DNA from: DIGJ01 sp041821315
GTDB lineage: Bacteria; Bacillota; Clostridia; Lachnospirales; Lachnospiraceae
Direction: 5' to 3'
DNA: 64,000 nucleotides
NCBI GenBank assembly: GCA_041821315.1
Contig: JBGUEO010000013.1
Coordinates: 1-64,000 of the forward strand
Position numbers and translations under genes: made by a program
Notes under the pieces: model-generated
Told to the model about the DNA's origin: nothing
Databases searched by the model: none
What the model saw: the letters and a program-made list of their open reading frames with translations, nothing else
In this document: positions 1 through 8,400 of the stretch, piece by piece
Layout of the letters: each line of letters begins with the position of its first letter
Numbering within the stretch: position 1 is the first letter of the stretch

Positions 1-67
1 TAATCTGATATAAATAGGATGCTAGGAGTATTAATAATTTGTAGTATTACACTATGCAGAATGAAAT

Positions 68-131
68 GTCTCAAAATTGTGACAATTGATTTTGTGATTG
101 AGACTTTTTGGTGACATTTTTTTTGTACAAT
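68..131 (+). promoter_or_regulatory. Inverted-repeat operator and promoter of ABC operon
   Basis: GTCTCAA (68-74) and TTGAGAC (98-104) form an inverted repeat separated by 23 nt, followed by a TACAAT -10-like box at 126-131. There is no good -35 at the usual distance, which suggests an activator-dependent promoter. The same arms with the same 23-nt spacing lie in front of the collapsed ABC paralogue at 62916-62952. By analogy with BceR-type systems this is probably a response-regulator site (inference). Confidence 0.55.
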
Positions 132-164
132 AAAGAAGATAAAGTGAAAACAGGAGGATTTACC

Positions 165-830
165 ATGAGCATATTAAAGACAAACGAATTAAATAAGCAA
201 TATGGAACCGGTGCAAATCTTGTGAAAGCTCTGGATGGTGTTGCCTTGAACGTGGAGCCGGGAGAATTTGTAGCCATTGTTGGTACCTCCGGCAGCGGCA
301 AATCCACTCTGCTGCATATGCTCGGTGGACTGGACACCCCCACCTCCGGTAGTGTGGAAGTGGGTGGAAAAGAACTGTCCAAAATGAACGATAATCAATT
401 GACCATTTTCCGGCGCAGAAATATCGGTTTCATCTTTCAGAACTACAACCTTGTACCGATTCTGAATGTTTACGACAATATAGTCCTGCCCATTGAACTT
501 GATGGCGAGAAGCCGGACAAAACCTTCATTGACAAAATTGTGAAGATGCTGGGGCTAACAGAAAAACTGAACAATCTGCCGAACAACCTCTCAGGCGGTC
601 AGCAGCAGCGTGTGGCAATTGCAAGAGCATTAGCAGCCAAACCCGCCATTATACTTGCAGATGAACCGACCGGGAATCTGGACAGCAAGACCAGTCAGGA
701 AGTGCTGGGACTTCTGAAAATGACAAGTCAGCAATTCCACCAGACTATCGTCATGATTACCCATAACAATGAGATCGCCCAGCTTGCTGACCGTATCGTG
801 CGGATTGAAGATGGACAAATTGTAGCGTAA
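165..830 (+). CDS. ABC transporter ATP-binding protein, BceA/MacB type
   Basis: A 221-residue cytoplasmic ATPase that should power the permease encoded 10 nt downstream. Walker A is GTSGSGKST, the signature is LSGGQQQRVAIARAL, Walker B is ILADEPTGNLDS and the H-loop is MITHN. The TGNLDS extension after Walker B is typical of the LolD/MacB/BceA family. I chose the ATG at 165 because AGGAGG lies 7 nt before it; the longer open frame from 108 has no such site. Families of this kind export or strip antimicrobial peptides from the membrane; the substrate here is unknown. A truncated paralogue lies at 62678-62851. Confidence 0.93.
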   Translation: MSILKTNELNKQYGTGANLVKALDGVALNVEPGEFVAIVGTSGSGKSTLLHMLGGLDTPTSGSVEVGGKELSKMNDNQLTIFRRRNIGFIFQNYNLVPILNVYDNIVLPIELDGEKPDKTFIDKIVKMLGLTEKLNNLPNNLSGGQQQRVAIARALAAKPAIILADEPTGNLDSKTSQEVLGLLKMTSQQFHQTIVMITHNNEIAQLADRIVRIEDGQIVA

Positions 831-840
831 GGGGGCAACA

Positions 841-3351
841 ATGTTTGAAAATAATAACAAAAAAATCGTAAAGAAACTTGCTATAAAAAATATGAAAGCC
901 AACCGCAATCGCAGCCTGATTATGGTCACCGCAATCTTCTTAACAACGGTTCTGATTTCGTTTATCTTAACGGCCGGATTCAGTTTTTTAACAACTATGT
1001 ATGAAACCTCCGAAGCAGCACCGGGACCGGCAGCAGACGGAGCACTGACTGGCAGCAAAGCTGCCTACGAAAAGGCTGTGCTGCAGGAACAAGTCGAATG
1101 GGCAGACTTTGTAAGAAAATGCAGCACAACATCCTTGCACAATGATGTGTTTGCCGGTGTTCAAACAGAGCTGCTTGCACCAAATGAGAGTTTCTATACC
1201 CATAACTATATTACCTTGGCAAAAGGCGACTTTCCAAAAGAAAATACACAGATTCTGATTTCGGACACGCTTGCACAAAAGATGGGATTGCAAGAGTTAG
1301 GTGCAGAGATTCCCTTGCAAGTAGTTGTATTGCAGGATGGAAAAGAGCTTGAAACCGAAATTTTTATGGAAATCTGTGGAATCTACAAAAATCCATTGGC
1401 AAATATAAGCAGTGTCTATGAAGAAATTTATACAGTTCAAGGCTTCATTGATGCCTATAATCCACAACTTTCTAAAAATCAGAATCTGATTTATGTTAAG
1501 CTCAATAATCTGAATCCTTTTTTGCTAAAAAGCGATGTGTTGAATAAATTATCTGATTTGAGTGAAGTAGTCAATGCAGATTCTGTTCAAACGAGACATT
1601 ATACAGAATTCGCTTATTCGTTTGTGATTGCGCTACCTTTGTTTTTCTTTGTGATGCTGATCATGATGAGCGGATATTTCCTAATCTATAATGTTTTTTC
1701 TATCTCCTTGGCATCGGATATCCGATGGTTTGGAATGATGAAAACCATTGGTACATCGAAGAAACAGCTCCGCTCCATGTACATGAAGCAAATACGCTGT
1801 TTAGCATGTGTAGGTATTTCTTTGGGACTTCTTGCCGGATATGGCGTAGGACTGCTATTGGCCCCAAAAGTCATCCGAATGACAGATTACTATCTTTACT
1901 ACAAGGCACCAAATTTGTGGATGATACTGTGTTTTACAGTCTTGTTTTCATGGCTTACGGTATGGATCAGCTGTTCCAGAACACTTCGGAAAGCAGCCTC
2001 CTATTCACCCATTGAAGCAGCCCGTTTTATCCCCCGCCATAAAAATAAAATATTTACCGTTATTTCATTTGCGTTGAGTGGAATTATTTTTTTGACTGTT
2101 TGTAATGCGGTTTTCGGATATCAGGTTGAAAAGATGGTCGACCGGCATAATCAAGATGAGGCTCGAATTGTTCATATTGCCAGCTTCTGGGAGCTAAATG
2201 AACCTTATAAGCCCATTTCAAAGGAATTGCCTTCCGCTATAGAAAAGCTGCCTTTCGTAGAAAGCGTTGATGTAATATATCGAGCAAAAACCATGCCTGA
2301 TTTGATAGAAACTGTTTCTCGAAAAATGTATGAGAGTTTTTTAGCAGAGGTTAAGCTTGAGGGAAAACTAAAAAAGGAAATCGAGACAATCGCCCAAGTG
2401 CAAGGAAGCCGTAACTTTGTTCAGTTCTTACCAAACGGAAACATAAAGCTAGAAATCTGTGGATTGCCTGCCCGAAGGCTGGAACAGGAAGCCGCCTATA
2501 TGAAAATTCAAGAGGGGCAGCTAGATACAGAAAAATTCAAGTCGGGCAGCTACATTTTATATCAGGATGTTGATTATTTAAATGTAACTGAACAGCAGAT
2601 CGACCAAAACGAGAAGATTCACGCAGGCGATGTCTTAGATTTATCTTTTTACGATGATGTAAACGGGACATATCAAACAAAGCAGTTAACGGTGATGGCG
2701 GTTGTAAGAAGAATGGATAACTATGGGACGGGCAACATCCGCTACTGCAACATTGTAATGCCGGACACACTTTTTCAATCCATATATCCCAATTATGGCG
2801 AACGTATATCAAGCATACAGATTATTTCAAAAAACAGCTTTAACAAACAACAGATAGCGGATATCACAGACTTAATAAAGAAAGAGCATAATATACAACT
2901 GCGTATTAATTCCCGATATGAAGACAGGGACAATTATATGCATCGAAAAGCAGCGATTACAATTTTAGGATTTTTTTTGGCGTTGGTGTTAGGTATCATT
3001 GGCATATCCAATATGGTGAATACCCTAATTACTGATACGCTTGCGCAGAAAAAAACGATACTCATTTTTCAGGCTGTAGGAATGACTAAAAGGCAGCTTT
3101 GGAGGTTCCTTTTCAGAAATAGTTTGAAGCTTTGCCTTATATCGGCAGGGATTATGTTAACAGCGGGAAGTTATCTTACCGCGACAGTGGCATCATCTTC
3201 TATGTTTGCAGGGTTTAATCTCCTCCTCTTTGCACTGGACTTTTTGCTCCTGCTGGGCTTTATGTTATCATTGTGTGCGGCTATTTCGTCCATCATGACC
3301 CGACAGCTAAATAAGAAATCAGTCGTGGAACAGCTAAGATCGTTCGAATAA
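841..3351 (+). CDS. FtsX/MacB-like ABC transporter permease
   Basis: An 836-residue membrane protein, the partner of the preceding ATPase. It has one membrane segment near residues 25-48, then an extracellular domain, three segments at about 265-385, another near 415-435, a second large extracellular domain (about 440-700), and three C-terminal segments at about 710-825. This is the two-FtsX-domain layout of peptide-efflux permeases. It ends KKSVVEQLRSFE. That short tail matters because nearly the same residues end the collapsed copy at 62678. The matching kinase and regulator are not next to it in this window. Confidence 0.9.
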   Translation: MFENNNKKIVKKLAIKNMKANRNRSLIMVTAIFLTTVLISFILTAGFSFLTTMYETSEAAPGPAADGALTGSKAAYEKAVLQEQVEWADFVRKCSTTSLHNDVFAGVQTELLAPNESFYTHNYITLAKGDFPKENTQILISDTLAQKMGLQELGAEIPLQVVVLQDGKELETEIFMEICGIYKNPLANISSVYEEIYTVQGFIDAYNPQLSKNQNLIYVKLNNLNPFLLKSDVLNKLSDLSEVVNADSVQTRHYTEFAYSFVIALPLFFFVMLIMMSGYFLIYNVFSISLASDIRWFGMMKTIGTSKKQLRSMYMKQIRCLACVGISLGLLAGYGVGLLLAPKVIRMTDYYLYYKAPNLWMILCFTVLFSWLTVWISCSRTLRKAASYSPIEAARFIPRHKNKIFTVISFALSGIIFLTVCNAVFGYQVEKMVDRHNQDEARIVHIASFWELNEPYKPISKELPSAIEKLPFVESVDVIYRAKTMPDLIETVSRKMYESFLAEVKLEGKLKKEIETIAQVQGSRNFVQFLPNGNIKLEICGLPARRLEQEAAYMKIQEGQLDTEKFKSGSYILYQDVDYLNVTEQQIDQNEKIHAGDVLDLSFYDDVNGTYQTKQLTVMAVVRRMDNYGTGNIRYCNIVMPDTLFQSIYPNYGERISSIQIISKNSFNKQQIADITDLIKKEHNIQLRINSRYEDRDNYMHRKAAITILGFFLALVLGIIGISNMVNTLITDTLAQKKTILIFQAVGMTKRQLWRFLFRNSLKLCLISAGIMLTAGSYLTATVASSSMFAGFNLLLFALDFLLLLGFMLSLCAAISSIMTRQLNKKSVVEQLRSFE

Positions 3352-3709
3352 ATTGTTTTTTAATCATAATTATCATCGTTTAATATTAAACTTCCCGATA
3401 AAGAAAATATCTCTTTTTTAGTTTTCCTTTTTTCGTATATAGCCTTTTATCTGCTTCGGTTAAGTCATAAACAACATAGGATTAACAAAATAGAGTCCTA
3501 AAAACATCCCCCCGCTGATAAAGGAAAGAAAAAACAATAAAGAATGAGACTAAATCCTCGCCACTGTTATCAAGTCCCAAAACAGGAAAGGCATATTCCA
3601 CTAACACACCATCTACAGTCAGCATGGCTTCGGAAAGATTTAAGATAAAGTTTATTATAGTCGCTGTCACAGGCAGTTAAAAAGATAATCGGGATATAAG
3701 CAAATTTTC

Positions 3710-3904
3710 TTATTTCAAAACACAAATCAAATCCGGAAGCATAACGTCTAAAACGATAAGGTCATATTTGTTCTCCTTAATTAAGGCAAGAGCCTCCGTA
3801 GCCGTTTCCGCACAAGTAATATTACTGTAACACTCTTTTTGAAGCGTTATTTTCAACAATTTCAAAAGCCCTGGCTCATCATCAATAAGCAGGATTTTTT
3901 ACAT
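3710..3904 (-). pseudogene. Response-regulator receiver domain remnant
   Basis: A minus-strand frame encodes KILLIDDEPGLLKLL and, further on, YDLIVLDVMLPD. These are the acidic cluster and the phospho-acceptor Asp motif of an OmpR-type receiver domain. The ATG at 3904 is followed at once by TAA. The frame also ends just after LPD, where the rest of the receiver and the DNA-binding domain should be. It is therefore broken at both ends. A possible hydrophobic remnant, 62 residues long, follows on the same strand at 3482-3670; it could be part of a sensor kinase, but I cannot identify it. Confidence 0.75.
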
Positions 3905-4130
3905 ATCATTACACAGACAGCTGTATAATTGTACTGAACAGAAAATACCGAGGTCATCACACCCATGCCGGGTGTAAGGGGAGCATCTGAGCATGGTGCA
4001 CCCCATGAATAGATTCCCTGTGGAATATCAAAGATTGTGTTGTTTTTATAAGCGGAAAGCAAACTCCAGTCTGTCCTGATATTTCTGCTGCCGCATTGAC
4101 AAGACCGCTTTTTTCAAACCACGTATCTGC
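3905..4130 (-). other. Unidentified decayed coding remnant
   Basis: Two different minus-strand frames each carry protein-like stretches here, one with DTWFEKSGLVNAAAEISG and the other with IYSWGAPCSDAPLTPGMG. They join plausibly if a frameshift lies near 4030. I do not recognise the family. The piece lies between the broken receiver domain and the EamA transporter and looks like a leftover of a deleted gene. Confidence 0.3.
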
Positions 4131-4133
4131 ATA

Positions 4134-5027
4134 TTATCCTTCCATGCCAAGTATTATGATACCAATTGCAGCAATGGCAATGACAAGATACTGCTTCCAT
4201 GAGAGCTTTTCCTTCAAAATAATTCTTGCCCATACAAGTGAAAAAATGCAGTAAGATGAAATCAATGGAGCCGCTACAATAGCATTATGACCCAATGCAT
4301 AGATATATGCAAATTGTCCTGCAGTTTCAAATACACCTGCAAGCAGCTTTGGCTTTTCTGCAGAAAGTTTAATTTTTTGCTTTTTAACAAAAACTACATA
4401 CACAAAAGCAAAAACCGCCATGATTAAAAATGTGAATTCATATGCGATATTGGCAGATTCTTCTTTGATATATCTGTCAAGAATCAAAGCATCTGCAAAT
4501 GTACCCAGTCCATCAATGATACAATAAAAAATCGGAAAGAAAATAGCAATAAAGCTGTGCGTATATTTTCTGTCTGGGACTATACCCGCTTGCATGCGTT
4601 CTGCATCATCCTGTTTCTTTTCAAAAACAGAAAGCAAAAAAATACCAATACATACCAATGCTACCGCAACAAACTGTAACCCGCTCATTGCCTCTTTTAG
4701 AATGAGAAAGCATAGAAAAGCGGCAACTGCACCTGATGAATTACAAATCGGCGTAGAAACGGAAAGCACTACATAACGCAGACCGACATAACCTAGTATC
4801 ATTGCAAAAATATATAAAAAAGATACTGGTAAATAGGTAAAAATATCTGAAAGTCTAAACTCAGCTCCACGGGAAAGTTCAATAATAGCGTGAATACCCA
4901 TAACCGTACCAACCGCGATAACCATTTTCCAATGGCTGTATTTATCATTTGGCTTTGAACCTATTTTTGAAAAAAGGTCAGAGCCACTCCAAAACAATAT
5001 TGCAACAAGTGAAAGCCAAAACCACAT
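4134..5027 (-). CDS. EamA/DMT-family transporter
   Basis: A 297-residue integral membrane protein with about ten hydrophobic segments in two similar halves, the usual form of the drug/metabolite transporter superfamily. It starts MWFWLSLVAILFWSGSDLFSKIGSK and ends in a hydrophobic helix with GIIILGMEG. A hydrophilic loop around residues 140-160 separates the halves. Substrates in this superfamily range from amino acids to drugs, so none can be assigned. It stands alone between decayed DNA and the cation-efflux operon. Confidence 0.85.
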   Translation of the reverse strand: MWFWLSLVAILFWSGSDLFSKIGSKPNDKYSHWKMVIAVGTVMGIHAIIELSRGAEFRLSDIFTYLPVSFLYIFAMILGYVGLRYVVLSVSTPICNSSGAVAAFLCFLILKEAMSGLQFVAVALVCIGIFLLSVFEKKQDDAERMQAGIVPDRKYTHSFIAIFFPIFYCIIDGLGTFADALILDRYIKEESANIAYEFTFLIMAVFAFVYVVFVKKQKIKLSAEKPKLLAGVFETAGQFAYIYALGHNAIVAAPLISSYCIFSLVWARIILKEKLSWKQYLVIAIAAIGIIILGMEG

Positions 5028-5095
5028 CGTATTTCTCCTATCGTTACCATTTTATTTGAATATAATTAAATCGTATCATGTTTCTATTATGACGC

Positions 5096-6016
5096 TTATA
5101 TTTGTTCCAATTTTCCCGTTATATGTTCATCTTTTCCCTGATGATCTGTCCAATACAAGGTAGCATCGAGGTCAAATTTTTCTTTAAGTTCAACACGCAC
5201 CTCTTTTTGTATGTCTTGTACCTGCTCGAAATGAAACCTTTGATTCAGTGAAACCTGAATCATGGCTATTCGTGATTCTGGTCCATAGTCGTGTATCTCC
5301 AAGGTTTGTATGCCAGAGAAAACATCATGTGTAAGTATGGTTTTTTTAACTTCTTTTAATAAATCCGCGTCCATACCTTTTCCAAGCAGCAGGCTCATAT
5401 TTTCAATAAAAGATGTAATTCCCGTCCATAGGACAAATCCCGCAATAATAAGACCTACTAACCCATCCAAAGGAAAATCAGTAAATGGCAAGTCGATCAA
5501 AGATAGTAACGTCATAGAAGTTATCAGAGCATCGGCAAAGCTATCTTTGGATGCGGCACTTAGTGTCGCCGATTGAATCAGTTTATTTTTATATCGAATA
5601 TAATAAGCTAATACTAGTTTTACTATGATTGCAGAAATTGGTATAAATAGTAACACAAGAGAAAAATTAACTTCCTGTGGATGGATAATGCGTTCAAGTG
5701 CTGCTTTCCCAAAGGAAATCGCTGTTATGACAATCAACATGGAAACAACGAAGCCACTTATATATTCCATTCGGCCATGCCCGTAAGGGTGTTTTTTATC
5801 TTTTCCTCTGGTAGCAAAACGAAAACCAATGAATATGATCAACGAGGATGTGCAATCCATTAAATTATTGAGGCTATCGGCTAATATGGCAATACTATTG
5901 CTAGAGACTCCTACCATAAATTTACCTGCAGAGAGAATGAAGTTTACGAGCAAACCGATTACGGCGATTCGGCAACCTTCTTTTTGACGCAAAGATGTAG
6001 TATTGTTTTTGGACAA
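5096..6016 (-). CDS. Cation diffusion facilitator family transporter
   Basis: A 306-residue CDF protein expected to export divalent metal in exchange for protons. Membrane-segment metal-site residues are visible in ILADSLNNLMDCTSS and in SKDSFADALITS, followed by a cytoplasmic C-terminal domain (about 210-306) containing the family's HDYGPESRIAMIQVSL stretch. The gene begins 12 nt after a MarR regulator with a histidine-rich tail, so the two form an operon. This context suggests regulation by, and export of, a transition metal such as Zn, Mn, Ni or Co. Which metal cannot be read from the sequence. Confidence 0.92.
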   Translation of the reverse strand: MSKNNTTSLRQKEGCRIAVIGLLVNFILSAGKFMVGVSSNSIAILADSLNNLMDCTSSLIIFIGFRFATRGKDKKHPYGHGRMEYISGFVVSMLIVITAISFGKAALERIIHPQEVNFSLVLLFIPISAIIVKLVLAYYIRYKNKLIQSATLSAASKDSFADALITSMTLLSLIDLPFTDFPLDGLVGLIIAGFVLWTGITSFIENMSLLLGKGMDADLLKEVKKTILTHDVFSGIQTLEIHDYGPESRIAMIQVSLNQRFHFEQVQDIQKEVRVELKEKFDLDATLYWTDHQGKDEHITGKLEQI

Positions 6017-6028
6017 TTTGAAGCCCCC

Positions 6029-6664
6029 CTATTCTTTATCATCATAATGCGAGCCGTTATTTGGTCGTCTGCCATGATGATATTCGTTATGACGGTCTAT
6101 ATCATGATGACTGCCATGCCCAAATACTTGATGGGGATCGTTTCCATATTCATCAGTTCCCATTCTAGAGCCATGACGGCCTCCTCTATGACCACCAAAG
6201 GAGCTATGATACATCTCGCTATCATCAAACTTTTTTTCAAGCTCTGCAGCTAAACGTTCCAGATAGTCACTGAATTTTTCTTGTTCTTCATCATTAAGAC
6301 AAGCAAACAAATTATCTGTATCCAACTGTTCGGTATCAATATTACCTGCCACTGCCATGCCCTCTGGAGTTAACTTGACATTCACGGCTCTGCGATCTTC
6401 TTTCGATATAGTACGCGTGATATAGCCGCTACGCTCCAGCTTATTGAGCAATTCGCCCAACGCTTGTTTACTTATATCCAGAAGATAAAGTAGTTCTTTT
6501 TGACTAATCTCCGACTTTATTTTTAAGATTGACAATACCCGTCCTTGTCCCCTGTACGGATTTCCGAATGGTCGGCAGTTTATATACTGATTCATTTGAT
6601 AGCGGTGAAGCAATCCACTAAAGCGTATAAATTGTTCCAATAAATTTTTAACTTGTTCACTCAT
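6029..6664 (-). CDS. MarR-family regulator with histidine-rich C-terminal tail
   Basis: A 211-residue regulator. Residues 1-140 are a MarR winged helix (KSEISQKELLYLLDISKQAL recognition region, then a KEDRRAVNVKLTPEG wing). Residues from about 150 on are a polar tail with about eleven histidines plus Asp, Gly and Arg. Ordinary MarR proteins stop near 145, so the tail is an extension and may bind metal (inference). The start at 6664 is preferred over 6679 because GGAGGT sits just before it. It heads an operon with the CDF exporter, and three 15-bp repeats cover its promoter. Confidence 0.88.
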   Translation of the reverse strand: MSEQVKNLLEQFIRFSGLLHRYQMNQYINCRPFGNPYRGQGRVLSILKIKSEISQKELLYLLDISKQALGELLNKLERSGYITRTISKEDRRAVNVKLTPEGMAVAGNIDTEQLDTDNLFACLNDEEQEKFSDYLERLAAELEKKFDDSEMYHSSFGGHRGGRHGSRMGTDEYGNDPHQVFGHGSHHDIDRHNEYHHGRRPNNGSHYDDKE

Positions 6665-6707
6665 TTGATTTACCTCCATTGATTTATAGTGACTCTAACA
6701 ATATAGT

Positions 6708-6763
6708 CAAGCACCTTACTATATAATACAAGTACCTTACTATTTTGTCAAGTACCTTACTAT
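6708..6763 (-). promoter_or_regulatory. Three-iteron operator over the marR-CDF promoter
   Basis: On the minus strand TTGACA (6746-6751), a 17-nt spacer and TATTAT (6723-6728) make a near-consensus promoter. Three direct copies of ATAGTAAGGTACTTG (6749-6763, 6729-6743, and 6708-6722 with one mismatch) start 20-21 bp apart, two helical turns. The core AGTA-AGG-TACT is itself a short palindrome. The copies overlap the -35, the spacer and the region downstream of the -10, which suggests autorepression by the MarR protein. Confidence 0.7.
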
Positions 6764-6877
6764 TTATTTTTTTGCTTATTTTATTAAAAGCAAATGAATG
6801 ACACCCTATTAATTTCATAGACGCAAATATACCTACTCTGTTCATGCATTTACATACGGACAATGTTAAAAAATGAA

Positions 6878-6950
6878 GCAAATCACACAACAAAAAAATG
6901 AGGCTATGTTTTTCAGTAACGAAGAACATAACCTCATGGTTGTTTTGCCC
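6878..6950. repeat. Repeat A, copy 1 (hairpin repeat)
   Basis: This 73-bp stretch is nearly identical, differing by one base, to 20485-20556. It contains the imperfect hairpin GAGGCTATGTT...AACATAACCTC. Read on the minus strand the hairpin is followed by a run of T, the form of an intrinsic terminator. Near identity of two non-coding copies 13.6 kb apart suggests a mobile or recently copied element. Confidence 0.7.
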
Positions 6951-7007
6951 ATTTTTTGTATCAAAATCGCAACATATTGTGGTTTCAGTGTTCTATTTAT
7001 CGTTTTG

Positions 7008-7098
7008 ACCACAACGTGTCATCATTATCACAGCTTCAACATGCCTTGTGGCGGTGATAATGATGTCGCTTGAAGCTGGCAACCCCTTGTAGAAACGT
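7008..7098. repeat. Repeat B, copy 1 (multi-stem structured repeat)
   Basis: This stretch is similar to 23263-23345. It has three sets of complementary arms: CATCATTATCAC with GTGATAATGATG (perfect), AGCTTCAA with TTGAAGCT (perfect), and CCACAA with TTGTGG. The first and third sets interleave in the order a-b-a'-b', so they could form a pseudoknot or exclude each other. No coding frame explains it. Confidence 0.6.
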
Positions 7099-7099
7099 A

Positions 7100-7536
7100 T
7101 ATTTCTACAAAACTTACCATTTAATCTTTTAAATTTTTGATAATTTAATCCAAACATGTATATAGCTTAATTATCTGAATAGTTCAGTTATTTTCATCTT
7201 CTTTCATTTTATAATATTACTTGCATTGAAATTATAGGCTACAGTACTCCCATACTTGCCTGTGTTCAAGTCCTTTGTTAGATAAAATTTGTCGCCAATA
7301 AATGTTAACAGTAAATTCTATTATAAAGTTAAAAACTATTTTTCATATCATTATTTCCGGAATCAAATACTTCTTTTATACTCATTCTTAAATCTTCATA
7401 TTTATTGATTATCAATTAGGCTACTTCTTATAACTGCAAATGTAAGGTATGTGTTTTTTTCTCTTTTTTAGCTCCATCCAATTTCTCCACCTTTCTATTT
7501 TCTAACCTGTCATTATTTGCCACAACTGTAACAGCG
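7100..7536. other. AT-rich intergenic stretch, nothing recognised
   Basis: About 440 bp of AT-rich sequence between repeat B and the small membrane-protein gene. I found no convincing open frame, hairpin with a T-run, or RNA gene here. Confidence 0.5.
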
Positions 7537-7677
7537 CTAAAAAATAAGTTTGTTTTTCCCTGACAAAAGGAAATTCCCTCCTATTACACAACATACCCCA
7601 GCTATAATCATAATGAAACCAGAAACAATATTCGTAATACCAACTCGTCCCATTCTCAAGTAAATCTTCTCTATCAT
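7537..7677 (-). CDS. Small single-span membrane protein (46 aa)
   Basis: The frame starts at an ATG with GAAGGAGAA upstream and encodes MIEKIYLRMGRVGITNIVSG, followed by a hydrophobic stretch (IMIIAGVCCVIGGNFLL) and a short basic tail. It is predicted as one transmembrane helix with the N-terminus outside the hydrophobic core. It begins 47 nt after the GNAT gene on the same strand and may be co-transcribed with it. I recognise no function. Confidence 0.6.
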   Translation of the reverse strand: MIEKIYLRMGRVGITNIVSGFIMIIAGVCCVIGGNFLLSGKNKLIF

Positions 7678-7724
7678 GACCCGTTCTCCTTCTCTTTTGC
7701 ACTTCCAAAGCACACGTTTTCTTC

Positions 7725-8342
7725 TTACTCCTTATCAGTAAGTATTTTACTCATACGATAGAGGGAATACGGAGGTCTCTCTATCCCATTTACTACATGA
7801 TATCCCATTTTTTCATATAATTTAAGAGCCCTTACATTTTCCGTTTTAACTGTGAGCGAACATTTTTGAAAAGATTGCTCTTTTGCTATATTTTCAGCAA
7901 ACTGAATTAGATGTGATCCCACTCCATATCCTCTACTCTCTGGTAATGTCGCCAGTGCTCCAATATGGTACTCATCCTTTCTTCCTTCTTTTAAATTGGC
8001 TAGTGACCACAAATCCTGAAAATTCATAATTGAATGTCTAATTAGCTCCCATCCACGAAGAAAAATCAACTGACGAAATGTTGGCAATGCAAGACGGTCT
8101 AAAACGGGAACTGGATAGCAGGTAATCATACCTACCGGCTTTTGGTTCAGTTGTGCCACATAAGAATATTGATGGCTAAATCTATTTTCTTTCTTTTTCC
8201 ATAACTGCATAAATGTATGTTCAATTACTTTACGATTAGTCGTCCCTACCAATGGATAAGCCATGTAGTCAAGTGCCATACCATTTAGTTCTCCACCTAT
8301 TGCATGGTCTGGAATAGCTTTTGTGATCAGAATATCTTTCAT
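7725..8342 (-). CDS. GNAT-family N-acetyltransferase
   Basis: A 205-residue protein with the acetyl-CoA binding core of the GNAT fold. The motif ESRGYGVGSHLIQFAENIA (about residues 138-156) fits the R/Q-x-x-G-x-G/A pyrophosphate loop, and NVRALKLYEKMGY is the usual C-terminal motif. The family transfers an acetyl group from acetyl-CoA to amines of small molecules or proteins. The acceptor is unknown. It lies upstream of a small membrane-protein gene and downstream of the broken chemoreceptor. Confidence 0.88.
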   Translation of the reverse strand: MKDILITKAIPDHAIGGELNGMALDYMAYPLVGTTNRKVIEHTFMQLWKKKENRFSHQYSYVAQLNQKPVGMITCYPVPVLDRLALPTFRQLIFLRGWELIRHSIMNFQDLWSLANLKEGRKDEYHIGALATLPESRGYGVGSHLIQFAENIAKEQSFQKCSLTVKTENVRALKLYEKMGYHVVNGIERPPYSLYRMSKILTDKE

Positions 8343-8400
8343 ATTATTTCTGTCCCTTTTCTTATATTTTTTTAATTTTTCATATTTTTTTCAAGTTTAT

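Noticed and set aside
6684..6929. An 81-codon minus-strand frame upstream of the His-rich marR gene
   Set aside because: It runs through the promoter iterons and repeat A, has no ribosome site and gives low-complexity hydrophobic sequence.
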